Source: CAXBMB01 sp963976695 (GTDB lineage: Bacteria > Pseudomonadota > Alphaproteobacteria > Kiloniellales > DSM-21159). Taken from it: a stretch of DNA of 27,817 nt. Position numbers and translations under genes: made by a program. The stretch lies in the NCBI GenBank assembly GCA_963976695.1, contig CAXBMB010000047.1:1-27817 (forward strand), in the 5' to 3' direction. Positions 15,276-23,314 of this stretch are shown here, in pieces; positions within the stretch are counted from its first letter, which is position 1; the number at the start of each line of letters is the position of its first letter. Under the pieces are notes generated by a model. It saw nothing but the letters and a program-made list of their open reading frames with translations. It was not told the DNA's origin and searched no databases.

Positions 15276-16499
15276 ATGGCGCGCATCGTCATGAAATTCG
15301 GTGGCACCTCCGTTGCCGACGTGGACCGCATCAAGATCGTGGCCAGCCGTGTTGAACGAGAGGTCAAGGCCGGCAATGAGGTGGCCGTGGTGGTGTCCGC
15401 CATGGCCGGCACCACCAACCGACTGATCGAATTTACCAACCAGGCCGCCGGACTGTATGATCTGCGCGAGTACGACGCCATCGTGTCTTCCGGCGAGAAT
15501 ATCACCGCCGGTCTGCTGGCCATCGTCTTGCAGGATCGTGGGGTGGCGGCGCGGTCTTGGCAAGGCTGGCAGATCTCCATCCTGACCGATTCGGCGCACG
15601 GCTCGGCGCGGATTGAAGACATCAAGGCCGAGGAACTGGACAAGCGCCTGCGCTTGGGCGAAGTGGCAGTGGTTGCCGGGTTCCAAGGCGTGGATCCGGT
15701 GCGCAACCGCATCACCACGCTGGGACGCGGCGGCTCGGACACCTCGGCGGTGGCGCTGGCCGCCGCGCTGTCGGCCGACCGCTGCGACATCTACACCGAC
15801 GTGGATGGGGTCTACACCAGCGATCCGCGGATCGTTGCCAAGGCCCGAAAGCTCGAGAAGGTCACCTACGAAGAAATGCTAGAGATGGCGTCCCAGGGCG
15901 CGAAGGTTTTGCAAACCCGCTCCGTGGAAATGGCGATGAAGCACAATGTGGCGGTGCAGGTGCTGTCCTCTTTTGAGGACAAGCCGGGCACGCTGGTGGT
16001 GGATGAGGAAGAGATCGTGGAAAAGGCAGTTGTAAGCGGCGTTACCTACAGCCGCGACGAGGCAAAAATCACCCTGCGGGAAGTGCCGGATCGGCCGGGC
16101 GTCGCCGCCACAATCTTTGGTCCCCTGGCCGACGCGGCGGTCAACGTGGATATGATTGTCCAGAACATCTCACCGGACAGCAAAACCACCGACATGACCT
16201 TTACCGTAACCAAGGCCGACCAGGCCCGGGCGGTGAAGGTGCTGGAGGACAACCACGATGCCTTGCAATACAAGGAACTGACCCAAGACGCCAACGTGGT
16301 GAAAATCTCGGTTATTGGCGTCGGAATGCGCAGCCACGCCGGGGTTGCCCAAATGATGTTCAAAGCGCTGAGCGATAAAGGCATCAACATCCAAGTGATC
16401 TCCACTTCGGAGATCAAGGTTTCCGTGCTGGTGGCCGAGGAATACACGGAATTGGCGGTGCGGGCGCTGCATACCGCCTACGGGCTTGATGCGGCCTAA
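15276..16499 (+). CDS. lysC: Aspartate kinase
   Basis: Aspartokinase of 407 residues, catalysing the first step of the pathway to lysine, threonine, methionine and diaminopimelate. The kinase domain starts ARIVMKFGGTSVADVDRI and includes VVSAMAGTTNRL, SSGENITAGL, TLGRGGSDTSAVALAAAL and DVDGVYTSDPRIV. Two ACT regulatory modules follow (from about 265), seen as LREVPDRPGVAATIFGPLAD and SVIGVGMRSHAGVAQMMFKA. These typically bind lysine and/or threonine for feedback inhibition. Length and layout fit the monofunctional class with a possible internal beta start. ATG 15276 has AGGA about 8 bases upstream. ptsP follows after 240 bases; I saw no clear terminator between them. Confidence 0.97.
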   Translation: MARIVMKFGGTSVADVDRIKIVASRVEREVKAGNEVAVVVSAMAGTTNRLIEFTNQAAGLYDLREYDAIVSSGENITAGLLAIVLQDRGVAARSWQGWQISILTDSAHGSARIEDIKAEELDKRLRLGEVAVVAGFQGVDPVRNRITTLGRGGSDTSAVALAAALSADRCDIYTDVDGVYTSDPRIVAKARKLEKVTYEEMLEMASQGAKVLQTRSVEMAMKHNVAVQVLSSFEDKPGTLVVDEEEIVEKAVVSGVTYSRDEAKITLREVPDRPGVAATIFGPLADAAVNVDMIVQNISPDSKTTDMTFTVTKADQARAVKVLEDNHDALQYKELTQDANVVKISVIGVGMRSHAGVAQMMFKALSDKGINIQVISTSEIKVSVLVAEEYTELAVRALHTAYGLDAA

Positions 16500-16739
16500 T
16501 TCTTGCTTAACTTAATGGGGACCGGAGCGCGTCGCGGCGCTGACCCGCGGCGTCGACCGGTCACCTGGTGGGCAGGAAAGAATCAGGCAAAGGCAATTTG
16601 CCCAATTGTTGACTTCTCTGTTTTCGAAGAAGGTCCCTTGTGGGAGAGGATCGGACGTCTGGATCGCGGTTGTTTTGACTGTCGCGTGACGGGTCCGTTC
16701 CCATCGCCATAACGAAAAAGCGCTGAGAAAGGAGAAGCT

Positions 16740-19022
16740 ATGACGCCGCAGGCTGCCGGGTGGGTTGGATCGCGCAAGCTGTTAAAGCGGATGCGCGATC
16801 TGATGAAAACGGGAGGAGGCCTGCAGGAAAAGCTGGATCAGGTGGTTCGCATGATAGCGGACGACATGGTGGCTGAAGTCTGCTCCTTTTACGTCATGCG
16901 CGCCGGCGAGGTGCTGGAGCTGTTCGCCACCTGGGGGCTGAAGTCCGCGGCGGTGCACCGCACCCGGCTGCGGGTCGGTGAGGGTATTATTGGCGATATC
17001 GCCTCCCAGGGTCGCCCGCTGGCGCTTTCCGATGCGCAGGGGCACCCCAATTTCGCCTATCGTCCGGAAACCGGTGAAGAAATCTATCACTCCCTGATGG
17101 GCGTGCCGGTGCTGCGCGGCGGCCGGGTCCTGGGCGTTCTGGCGGTGCAGAATAAAACGCCGCGCCTGTACAGCGACGATGAGACGGAAACGCTGGAAAC
17201 CGTGGCGATGGTTCTGGCCGAAACCCTCGGCACCAGCCTGATCGGCGAGGAAGAAGGTCGCCACACCGACAGCCTGTCGACCCTGCCCGCCCGGGTTGCC
17301 GGCGTGGTGCTGCAGGAAGGCGTTGCCATGGGCATCGCCGTGCCCCATCACCGTGGCATCGTCATCAAGCAGGTGGTGGCCGAAAGCGTCCCTGAAGAAC
17401 TGAAACGGCTGGACGCGGCGCTGCGGGAAATGCTCGACGATCTTGATGATCTGCTGACCCGGCCGCACCTGGAGAGCAAGGAAGAAGCCGGCGGTGAATA
17501 CCGGGAGGTGCTGGAAACCTACCGCATGTTCGCCAAGGACAAGGGCTGGTTGGAGCGCAACCGCGAAGCGGTGCGCAGCGGCTTGACCGCCGAGGCCGCC
17601 GTGCAGCGGGTGCTCAACGATTTGCGCACCCGGATGGAAAAGGTCCGCGATCCCTATCTTCGCGAGCGCTATTCCGATCTGGAAGACCTGGGCAATCGTC
17701 TGCTGCACTACCTGCTGGGCGGGCAGGTGCGCAACGACCCCAGCGCGCTTCCCGACGAAACCATCCTGGTGGCCCATACCCTGGGCCCGGCTGAACTGCT
17801 CGACTATGACCCGGCAAAGCTGAAAGGCGTGATTTTGGAGGAGGGCTCGCCCACCTCCCATGTGGCGATCATCGCCCGTGCCCTGAGCATTCCGATGATC
17901 GGCCGTTGTCACGATCTGTTTAAACTGGTGCGACCGGGCGACTTCGTGGTGCTCGACGGCGAAAACGGCCAGGTGATGCTGCGGCCGCGCCAGGGCGTGC
18001 GTCAGTCCTTCGCCGATGCGATTGATGTGCGTGCGCAACGCCGCGCCGGCTATTTGGCTTCCCGAAACCTGCCCTCGCAAACCCGCGATGGCCAGGTCAT
18101 CAACCTGCAGATCAACGCCGGCCTGCTGGTCGACGTGCCCCAGTTGCATGAAGTCGGGGCCGGCGGCATCGGTCTCTACCGCACCGAAGTGCCCTTCATG
18201 GTGCGCGAGGCCTTTCCGACGGTGGAGGCGCAGGCCGAGTTTTACGGCCGGGTTTACGAGTTGGCTGAAGGCAAGCCGATCACCTTTCGCACCCTGGACG
18301 TGGGGGGCGATAAAATCCTGCCGTACTGGAGCGGGTCCAGCGATGAGAATCCGATTATGGGCTGGCGGGCCATTCGTATCGGCTTGGATCGCCCGGCGCT
18401 CATGCGCCAGCAGCTTCGCGCGCTGATCCGGGCGGCGAACGGGCGGCCCTTGCGGATCATGTTTCCGATGGTCACCGAAGTGGCGGAACTGGTGCGCGCG
18501 CGCGCGCTGCTGGAGCGCGAGCTGGCGCATCAAAAATCCGCCGGAAAGCCGCTGCCGGAAAAACTGGAAGTCGGCGTGATGCTGGAGGTGCCGGCGCTGT
18601 TGTGGCAGCTGCCGGCGCTGTTCGCGCGGGTGGATTTCATCTCGGTCGGCTCCAACGACCTGCTGCAATTCCTGTTTGCCAGCGATCGCGGCAACCCCCT
18701 GTTGGCGCGCCGCTACGACGCTCTTTCGCCCTCGATCCTGAACTTCCTGCGCTCGCTGGCCCAACAGACCGCGGCGGCGGAGGTGCCGCTGTCGCTTTGC
18801 GGCGAAATGGCGGCCCATCCGCTGGAAGCCATGGCGCTGATCGGCTGCGGCTTCACCAACCTTTCCATGCCGCCGTCGGGCATCGGACCGGTGAAGAACA
18901 TGCTGCGCAGTATGGAGCAGGCGCCGCTGGCGCGCTACCTGGCCCATTTGATCGAGTCTCCCGATCGCTCGGTGCGCGCGTTGCTGCGCGCCTATGCCCT
19001 GGATCGCGGCGTGGCAATCTAG
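16740..19022 (+). CDS. ptsP: Phosphoenolpyruvate-protein phosphotransferase PtsP (enzyme I-Ntr)
   Basis: Enzyme I of the nitrogen PTS, 760 residues. It takes phosphate from PEP and passes it to NPr and then EIIA-Ntr, a regulatory cascade rather than a sugar transporter. An N-terminal GAF domain (about 20-165) is visible around EVCSFYVMRAGEVLELFATWG and MGVPVLRGGRVLGVLAVQNK (given in part); in related proteins it senses glutamine. The phosphorylated His (about 374) sits in EEGSPTSHVAIIARAL. The PEP-binding half shows GGIGLYRTEVPFM, FRTLDVGGDKILPY, SVGSNDLLQFLFASDRGN and the catalytic Cys in LCGEMAAHP. AGGAG lies 7 bases before ATG 16740. It follows lysC as in many alphaproteobacteria. The NPr and EIIA genes are not here. 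Confidence 0.96.
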   Translation: MTPQAAGWVGSRKLLKRMRDLMKTGGGLQEKLDQVVRMIADDMVAEVCSFYVMRAGEVLELFATWGLKSAAVHRTRLRVGEGIIGDIASQGRPLALSDAQGHPNFAYRPETGEEIYHSLMGVPVLRGGRVLGVLAVQNKTPRLYSDDETETLETVAMVLAETLGTSLIGEEEGRHTDSLSTLPARVAGVVLQEGVAMGIAVPHHRGIVIKQVVAESVPEELKRLDAALREMLDDLDDLLTRPHLESKEEAGGEYREVLETYRMFAKDKGWLERNREAVRSGLTAEAAVQRVLNDLRTRMEKVRDPYLRERYSDLEDLGNRLLHYLLGGQVRNDPSALPDETILVAHTLGPAELLDYDPAKLKGVILEEGSPTSHVAIIARALSIPMIGRCHDLFKLVRPGDFVVLDGENGQVMLRPRQGVRQSFADAIDVRAQRRAGYLASRNLPSQTRDGQVINLQINAGLLVDVPQLHEVGAGGIGLYRTEVPFMVREAFPTVEAQAEFYGRVYELAEGKPITFRTLDVGGDKILPYWSGSSDENPIMGWRAIRIGLDRPALMRQQLRALIRAANGRPLRIMFPMVTEVAELVRARALLERELAHQKSAGKPLPEKLEVGVMLEVPALLWQLPALFARVDFISVGSNDLLQFLFASDRGNPLLARRYDALSPSILNFLRSLAQQTAAAEVPLSLCGEMAAHPLEAMALIGCGFTNLSMPPSGIGPVKNMLRSMEQAPLARYLAHLIESPDRSVRALLRAYALDRGVAI

Positions 19023-19173
19023 CGCCGAATCGGTGCTTTCTCGGTCGCGCCGGACTTTTTCTTTTGCTAAAACAGCCTTCAGTCAGCCAAATGGTCCCCC
19101 GGTTCGGCAAAGTGAATTAGGATGGATCAGCGGGGCGGTTTGGTGGTGAATTTTTATAGAGCGGCGGTTGTCG

Positions 19174-19191
19174 CGCTTCCGGCAGGAAGCG
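19174..19191. repeat. Hairpin in the rodZ-like gene leader
   Basis: CGCTTCC pairs perfectly with GGAAGCG across a GGCA loop, ending 28 bases before the rodZ-like ATG. There is no T run. It may stabilise the leader or belong to the ptsP 3' end. A TATAGA -10-like box lies just upstream at 19155-19160, without a matching -35. Confidence 0.35.
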
Positions 19192-19219
19192 TCGATCGCG
19201 CGCGGATGAAGAGAAAATT

Positions 19220-20545
19220 ATGAGTGAGAGTGAACGGACAGCGGCGGCGCCCCAATTCCAGGCCCACCCTGAGACGACCGGTGAGGTGTTGGGGCGTGTT
19301 CGCGAGAGCCAGGGGCGCAATCTGCGCGCGGTGGCCGGCGATCTGCGCATTCGCTTCGTCTACCTTCAGGCGTTGGAGGAGGGGCGCTACGCCGAGCTTC
19401 CCGGGCATACTTACGCCATCGGGTTTTTGCGCAGCTACGCCGACTATCTGGGGCTGGACTCCGGCCCGATGGTTGAACGTTATAAGGAAGAGATCAGCGG
19501 CCTGCCCGGCGCGGGCAGCCTGGTTTTTCCCGTGCCCGAGCCAGAAGGCAAGATCCCCGGCGGCCTGATGGTTGTGATCTCGCTGCTGCTGTTGGCGCTG
19601 GCTTACGGCGGGTGGTACGCGATCAACAACCAAGGTCAGGATCTCTTGGCCTTCTGGAACAGCCTGAGCCAACAGGACGACGCGGTGGACACACCCGCGA
19701 CGCCAGCGGCAACCGTGACGCCCGTGACGCCAGCAACGCCGCCGGCCGCCAAAGCCGCCCCCGATCCCCAAGCGCGGACCCTATCGGACCCAAATTCGTC
19801 CGACACCCAACGCGCGGTTGACCGGAATGGGGTGAAGCCGAGCCAGCCCCGGGCGGTGCCTGAACCGGTAACCGAAGTTCCGCTGGCCTTACCCTCGACG
19901 CCGGCGCCGTCCGGCGCGCCGGTTCCCGCCCCCACGGTTCAACTGGTCAAGCCGAAAGCCCCTCAGGTTCCTTCCGACGGCGCCGCGACCGTCAAGGCGG
20001 CGGCTGGCGTGAAAATCTCCACCACGCCCCCCGCCACCCGGCCCACCACGTCGCCTGCGGGGTCGACCGACGCCGGCCGGGCGACCCCGCCTTCGTCGGC
20101 GGACGAGACGGTGGCGCGCCACTTCGGTTCGGGTGATTCGGTCGACGAAGACGCGGCGCCCCAGCCGCCGGAACGGGTGGCCCTGGCGCGGGAAAGCAAC
20201 AGCATCCCGCCAGCGCCCAATGGCGCGCTGGAAGAAGATCGCGAGCCGCAAACCTATGGCGAAGTCAACCAGAACGCGCGCATCCTGTTGAAGGCGGGCA
20301 AGGATTCCTGGGTTCAGGTGCGCAATCAGCAGGACAATGTCATCTTTACCCAGGTGCTGCATGAAGGTGACGTCTACCGGGTGCCCGACATCGCGGGGCT
20401 GACCTTGTTGACCGGCAATGCCGGCGGGTTGGAGATCCTGGTGGACGATAAGCTGGCGCCGACGCTGGGTCCCGTCGGGGAAGTGCGGCGGGACGTGAGA
20501 CTGGATCCAGAGTCGCTGCTGTCCGGCCTGACCGGCAGCAATTAA
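19220..20545 (+). CDS. RodZ-like membrane protein (HTH_25 and DUF4115)
   Basis: Single-pass inner-membrane protein of 441 residues with RodZ architecture. A cytoplasmic helix-turn-helix domain (about 20-90) carries LGRVRESQGRNLRAVAGDL and the family HTYAIGFLRSYADYLGL. One transmembrane helix follows (about 113-135, LMVVISLLLLALAYGGW). Then comes a long Pro/Ala/Thr-rich periplasmic linker (about 140-340), and a DUF4115 domain near the C-terminus (ARILLKAGKDSWVQVRN, then VLHEGDVYRVPDIAGLTL). RodZ links MreB to the cell-wall elongation machinery, so a role in rod shape is likely. The linker is longer and more low-complexity than in Escherichia coli. AAGAGA precedes ATG 19220. A five-codon frame, MKRKL at 19206, overlaps this start. 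ispG follows, a conserved pairing. Confidence 0.9.
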   Translation: MSESERTAAAPQFQAHPETTGEVLGRVRESQGRNLRAVAGDLRIRFVYLQALEEGRYAELPGHTYAIGFLRSYADYLGLDSGPMVERYKEEISGLPGAGSLVFPVPEPEGKIPGGLMVVISLLLLALAYGGWYAINNQGQDLLAFWNSLSQQDDAVDTPATPAATVTPVTPATPPAAKAAPDPQARTLSDPNSSDTQRAVDRNGVKPSQPRAVPEPVTEVPLALPSTPAPSGAPVPAPTVQLVKPKAPQVPSDGAATVKAAAGVKISTTPPATRPTTSPAGSTDAGRATPPSSADETVARHFGSGDSVDEDAAPQPPERVALARESNSIPPAPNGALEEDREPQTYGEVNQNARILLKAGKDSWVQVRNQQDNVIFTQVLHEGDVYRVPDIAGLTLLTGNAGGLEILVDDKLAPTLGPVGEVRRDVRLDPESLLSGLTGSN

Positions 20546-20567
20546 CCAAGCCGATCCATCCCGGCTG

Positions 20568-20606
20568 GCTGTGTGACTTGGCTGTGCGACTTGGCCGTCG
20601 GGCTTG
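20568..20606 (+). repeat. Three tandem 13-bp units between rodZ and ispG
   Basis: Units at 20568-20580, 20581-20593 and 20594-20606 read GCTGTGTGACTTG, GCTGTGCGACTTG and GCCGTCGGGCTTG. The first two differ at one base; the third is degenerate. They lie 23 bases after the rodZ-like stop codon. A GCCCGG/CCGGGC inverted repeat follows. Function unknown; possibly replication slippage. Confidence 0.55.
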
Positions 20607-20656
20607 CCCGGGAGGCCAAGCGGCCGGGCGATGCGGTCCGGAAGTTTGGCGCGCCC

Positions 20657-20685
20657 TTGAAGTTTATTGTGCAACGGGGCATTTT
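20657..20685 (+). promoter_or_regulatory. Possible promoter of ispG
   Basis: TTGAAG (20657-20662), a 17-base spacer and CATTTT (20680-20685) predict a start near 20692 and a leader of about 80 bases. A small hairpin (CGGG at 20675-20678 with CCCG at 20686-20689) spans the -10. Weak evidence. Confidence 0.3.
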
Positions 20686-20773
20686 CCCGGCACCATAGGG
20701 TCACCGGCAGTCGCCGACCGCCGTGTCGGGGGGGTGATCCGGTTCAAGAGTTCTTCACGGGAAGCAGGAAGCG

Positions 20774-21922
20774 ATGAGCATCCGGCCTTATCGAGACATC
20801 CAACGGCGTAAATCGCGCCAAATCATGGTTGGCAAGGTGCCGGTGGGCGGGGACGCCCCCATCTCCGTGCAGACCATGACCAATACCCTGACCCACGATG
20901 TGGCGGCGACGGTGGCGCAGATTCACCGGGTCACGGAGGCGGGCGCCGACATCGTTCGGGTCTCCTGCCCCGACAGCGAGTCGACCGCGGCGTTGAGGGC
21001 GATCATCAAGCAGACCAGCCTTCCGATCGTGGCCGATATCCATTTTCACTATAAGCGCGCCATTGAAGCGGCGGAAGCCGGGGCGGCCTGCCTGCGCATC
21101 AATCCGGGCAACATCGGCTCGCAGCAGCGGGTGCGCGAGGTGGTGAAGGCGGCCCGCGATCACGGCTGTTCGATGCGCATCGGCGTCAACGCCGGCTCGT
21201 TGGAGCGCGACCTACTGGATAAGTATGGCGAGCCCTGTCCGGAGGCGATGGTCGAATCGGCGCTCAATCATGCGCGCCTGCTGCAGGACGAGGATTTCCA
21301 CGAGTTTAAGATTTCGGTGAAAGCCTCTGATGTGTTTCTGGCGGTCGCGGCCTATCAGGGCCTGGCCGAGGCCGGCGACTTTCCGCTGCACATCGGCGTC
21401 ACCGAGGCGGGCGGCCTGCGCAGCGGCACGGTCAAGTCCGCCGTCGGGCTGGGCATGCTGCTGTGGTCCGGCATCGGCGACACCCTGCGGGTTTCCCTGT
21501 CGGCGTCGCCGGAAGAGGAAGTCAAGGTCGGGTTCGACCTGCTGAAGTCATTGAACCTGCGGCATCGGGGGGTCAACGTCATCTCCTGCCCGTCTTGCGC
21601 CCGTCAGCAGTTCGATGTGATCAAGACGGTGGAGCTGCTGGAGCAGCGGTTGGCGCATATCACCACGCCGATGACCGTTTCGGTAATCGGCTGCGTGGTC
21701 AATGGCCCGGGCGAGGCGACCATGACTGATGTGGGCTTTACCGGCGGCGGCAAGGATACCCACCAGGTCTATGTCGGCGGGGTGCCCCATCACCGGCTCA
21801 AGGACCCCAATGATGGCATCGTCGAACATCTGGTGACGCAAATCCAAGCCAAGGCGACCGAAATTGACGCCCAACTGGCGGTGGCCGCCGCCAAGGCCGA
21901 CCGTCCCGACGCGGCCGAATAG
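20774..21922 (+). CDS. ispG: 4-hydroxy-3-methylbut-2-enyl diphosphate synthase (IspG/GcpE)
   Basis: IspG, 382 residues, catalyses the penultimate step of the MEP isoprenoid pathway, turning MEcPP into HMBPP with a [4Fe-4S] cluster. The cluster ligands are visible: Cys272 and Cys275 in ISCPSCARQQFD and Cys307 in VIGCVVNGPGEA, with Glu314 as the fourth. The TIM-barrel start includes VPVGGDAPISVQTMTNTLT and RVSCPDSESTAALR. The length matches the bacterial two-domain form. GGAAG lies about 5 bases before ATG 20774. It sits between a rodZ-like gene and hisS, a common proteobacterial order. The head-group and chain-joining genes of isoprenoid synthesis are not in the window. Confidence 0.97.
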   Translation: MSIRPYRDIQRRKSRQIMVGKVPVGGDAPISVQTMTNTLTHDVAATVAQIHRVTEAGADIVRVSCPDSESTAALRAIIKQTSLPIVADIHFHYKRAIEAAEAGAACLRINPGNIGSQQRVREVVKAARDHGCSMRIGVNAGSLERDLLDKYGEPCPEAMVESALNHARLLQDEDFHEFKISVKASDVFLAVAAYQGLAEAGDFPLHIGVTEAGGLRSGTVKSAVGLGMLLWSGIGDTLRVSLSASPEEEVKVGFDLLKSLNLRHRGVNVISCPSCARQQFDVIKTVELLEQRLAHITTPMTVSVIGCVVNGPGEATMTDVGFTGGGKDTHQVYVGGVPHHRLKDPNDGIVEHLVTQIQAKATEIDAQLAVAAAKADRPDAAE

Positions 21923-21934
21923 CGCCCGGTTTGC

Positions 21935-21975
21935 TTGGCTCCCGGGCGCGGGGTTTCCGCCGGAGCGGGAGCCAA
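21935..21975. repeat. Long inverted repeat between ispG and hisS
   Basis: TTGGCTCCCG (21935-21944) is perfectly complementary to CGGGAGCCAA (21966-21975) across 21 bases that can pair further. It starts 13 bases after the ispG stop. No T run follows, so it looks like a Rho-independent-like 3' end hairpin or a processing and stability element rather than a clean terminator. Confidence 0.55.
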
Positions 21976-21995
21976 GGACAGCTGCTGCCGCCCGC

Positions 21996-22014
21996 GTTGC
22001 GGCAACGCCGCAAC
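21996..22014. repeat. Tight hairpin upstream of hisS
   Basis: GTTGCGGC (21996-22003) pairs with GCCGCAAC (22007-22014) across an AAC loop. The right arm overlaps a second small inverted repeat, CAACAATGTTG (22011-22021), so the two folds exclude each other. It ends 43 bases before the hisS ATG. A regulatory role is only a possibility. Confidence 0.4.
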
Positions 22015-22057
22015 AATGTTGATGAAAACGACAGAAATACAAAAGGATTAGCAGTTT

Positions 22058-23302
22058 ATGTCCGCTTTGCAGCCCGTCCGGGGCACTCACGATCTCCTGC
22101 CTGACGACGCCCGGAACCTCCGGGCGGTGATCGACCGCGCCCGGTCGGTGGCCGAGTTGTATGGTTATCAGGAGATGGCGACGCCTATTTTTGAGTTCAC
22201 GGAGGTTTTTAAGCGGACCCTGGGCGACACCTCCGACATCGTCACCAAGGAAATGTATACCTTCGAGATGAAGGAGGGCGAGCAAATCACCCTTCGGCCG
22301 GAAAACACCGCCGGGGTGGCGCGGGCCTTCATTTCCAACGGCCTGCAGCAGAACCTTCCGCTGAAGTACTTCTATGCCGGGCCGATGTTCCGCCACGAAC
22401 GGCCGCAAAAGGGCCGTCAGCGGCAATTTCACCAGATCGGCGTCGAGTTGCTGGGCGTGGCCGATCCGCGCGGCGATGTGGAGATCATCGCGGCGGGGCG
22501 CCATATTTTGGAGAAGCTGGGGATCGGTGACGACATCACCCTGGAGCTCAACACCTTGGGCGATCCGCAGAGCCGGCAGGCTTTCCGCGCCGCCCTGGTC
22601 TCCTATTTTTCCGATCACAAGGACAAGCTGAGCGACGACAGTCTGGCCCGCCTGACGCGCAATCCCTTGCGCATTCTTGATTCAAAGGCCGCCTGCGATC
22701 GGGCCTTGGTGGCCGATGCGCCGCGTTTCGAGGCTTATCTAAATCAAGCTAGCCAGGATTTCTTCGCGCAGGTGAAGGCGGGCCTGGCCGCGCTGGGGAT
22801 CGCCTATCACCTCAATCCACGGCTGGTGCGCGGTCTGGACTACTACACCCACACCTGTTTCGAATTCACCACCGCGCGCCTGGGGGCGCAGGGCACGGTC
22901 ATGGCCGGCGGCCGCTATGACGGCCTGGTTTCCTTGATGGGCGGCCCGGCGACGCCGGGCGTGGGCTGGGCGGCGGGCGTGGAGCGCCTGGCCATGATGC
23001 AACTGACCCCGCCGCCGGCGCGGCGGCCGATCGCCTTGGTGCCGGTGGGCGGCGCGGCCGAGGATCTGGCGCAGAAACTGGCGCAGTCGCTGCGCTATGA
23101 CGGGGTGGCCGTCGATCTGGGTTTTTCCGGCAATCTGAAGAAACGCCTGAAGCGGGCCAACGGTCTGTCGGCGCGCGCGGCGGTGATTTTGGGTGAGAAT
23201 GAACTGGCGCAGGGCAGCGCCTTGCTGCGAGATCTGGACAGTGGCGAACAGGAACTGGTTTCCCTGGATGCCCTGAGCGATCGTCTCGCCGCGCTGGCCT
23301 AG
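22058..23302 (+). CDS. hisS: Histidine--tRNA ligase
   Basis: Class II histidyl-tRNA synthetase of 414 residues that charges tRNA-His. Motif 1 region: MATPIFEFTEVFKRTLGD. Motif 2: FRHERPQKGRQRQFHQIG. The histidine-specific segment is LVRGLDYYTHTCFE, and motif 3 is GVGWAAGVERLAM. The C-terminal anticodon-binding domain follows from about 325 (RPIALVPVGGAAEDLAQKLA). AAGGA lies about 10 bases before ATG 22058. hemA begins 12 bases after its stop, so hisS heads a run of four closely packed genes. This is a true HisS, not the HisZ paralogue, since the catalytic motifs are intact. Confidence 0.97.
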   Translation: MSALQPVRGTHDLLPDDARNLRAVIDRARSVAELYGYQEMATPIFEFTEVFKRTLGDTSDIVTKEMYTFEMKEGEQITLRPENTAGVARAFISNGLQQNLPLKYFYAGPMFRHERPQKGRQRQFHQIGVELLGVADPRGDVEIIAAGRHILEKLGIGDDITLELNTLGDPQSRQAFRAALVSYFSDHKDKLSDDSLARLTRNPLRILDSKAACDRALVADAPRFEAYLNQASQDFFAQVKAGLAALGIAYHLNPRLVRGLDYYTHTCFEFTTARLGAQGTVMAGGRYDGLVSLMGGPATPGVGWAAGVERLAMMQLTPPPARRPIALVPVGGAAEDLAQKLAQSLRYDGVAVDLGFSGNLKKRLKRANGLSARAAVILGENELAQGSALLRDLDSGEQELVSLDALSDRLAALA

Positions 23303-23314
23303 CGGGCGCGGCCG

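Noticed and set aside
16503..16712. 69-codon frame between lysC and ptsP
   Set aside because: No ribosome site, no family pattern, and composition like non-coding sequence. I see only this 240-base gap without a clear terminator or promoter.
16782..18947. Long open frame antisense to ptsP (721 codons)
   Set aside because: It mirrors the intact ptsP gene, shows no domain and is typical of high-GC antisense frames.
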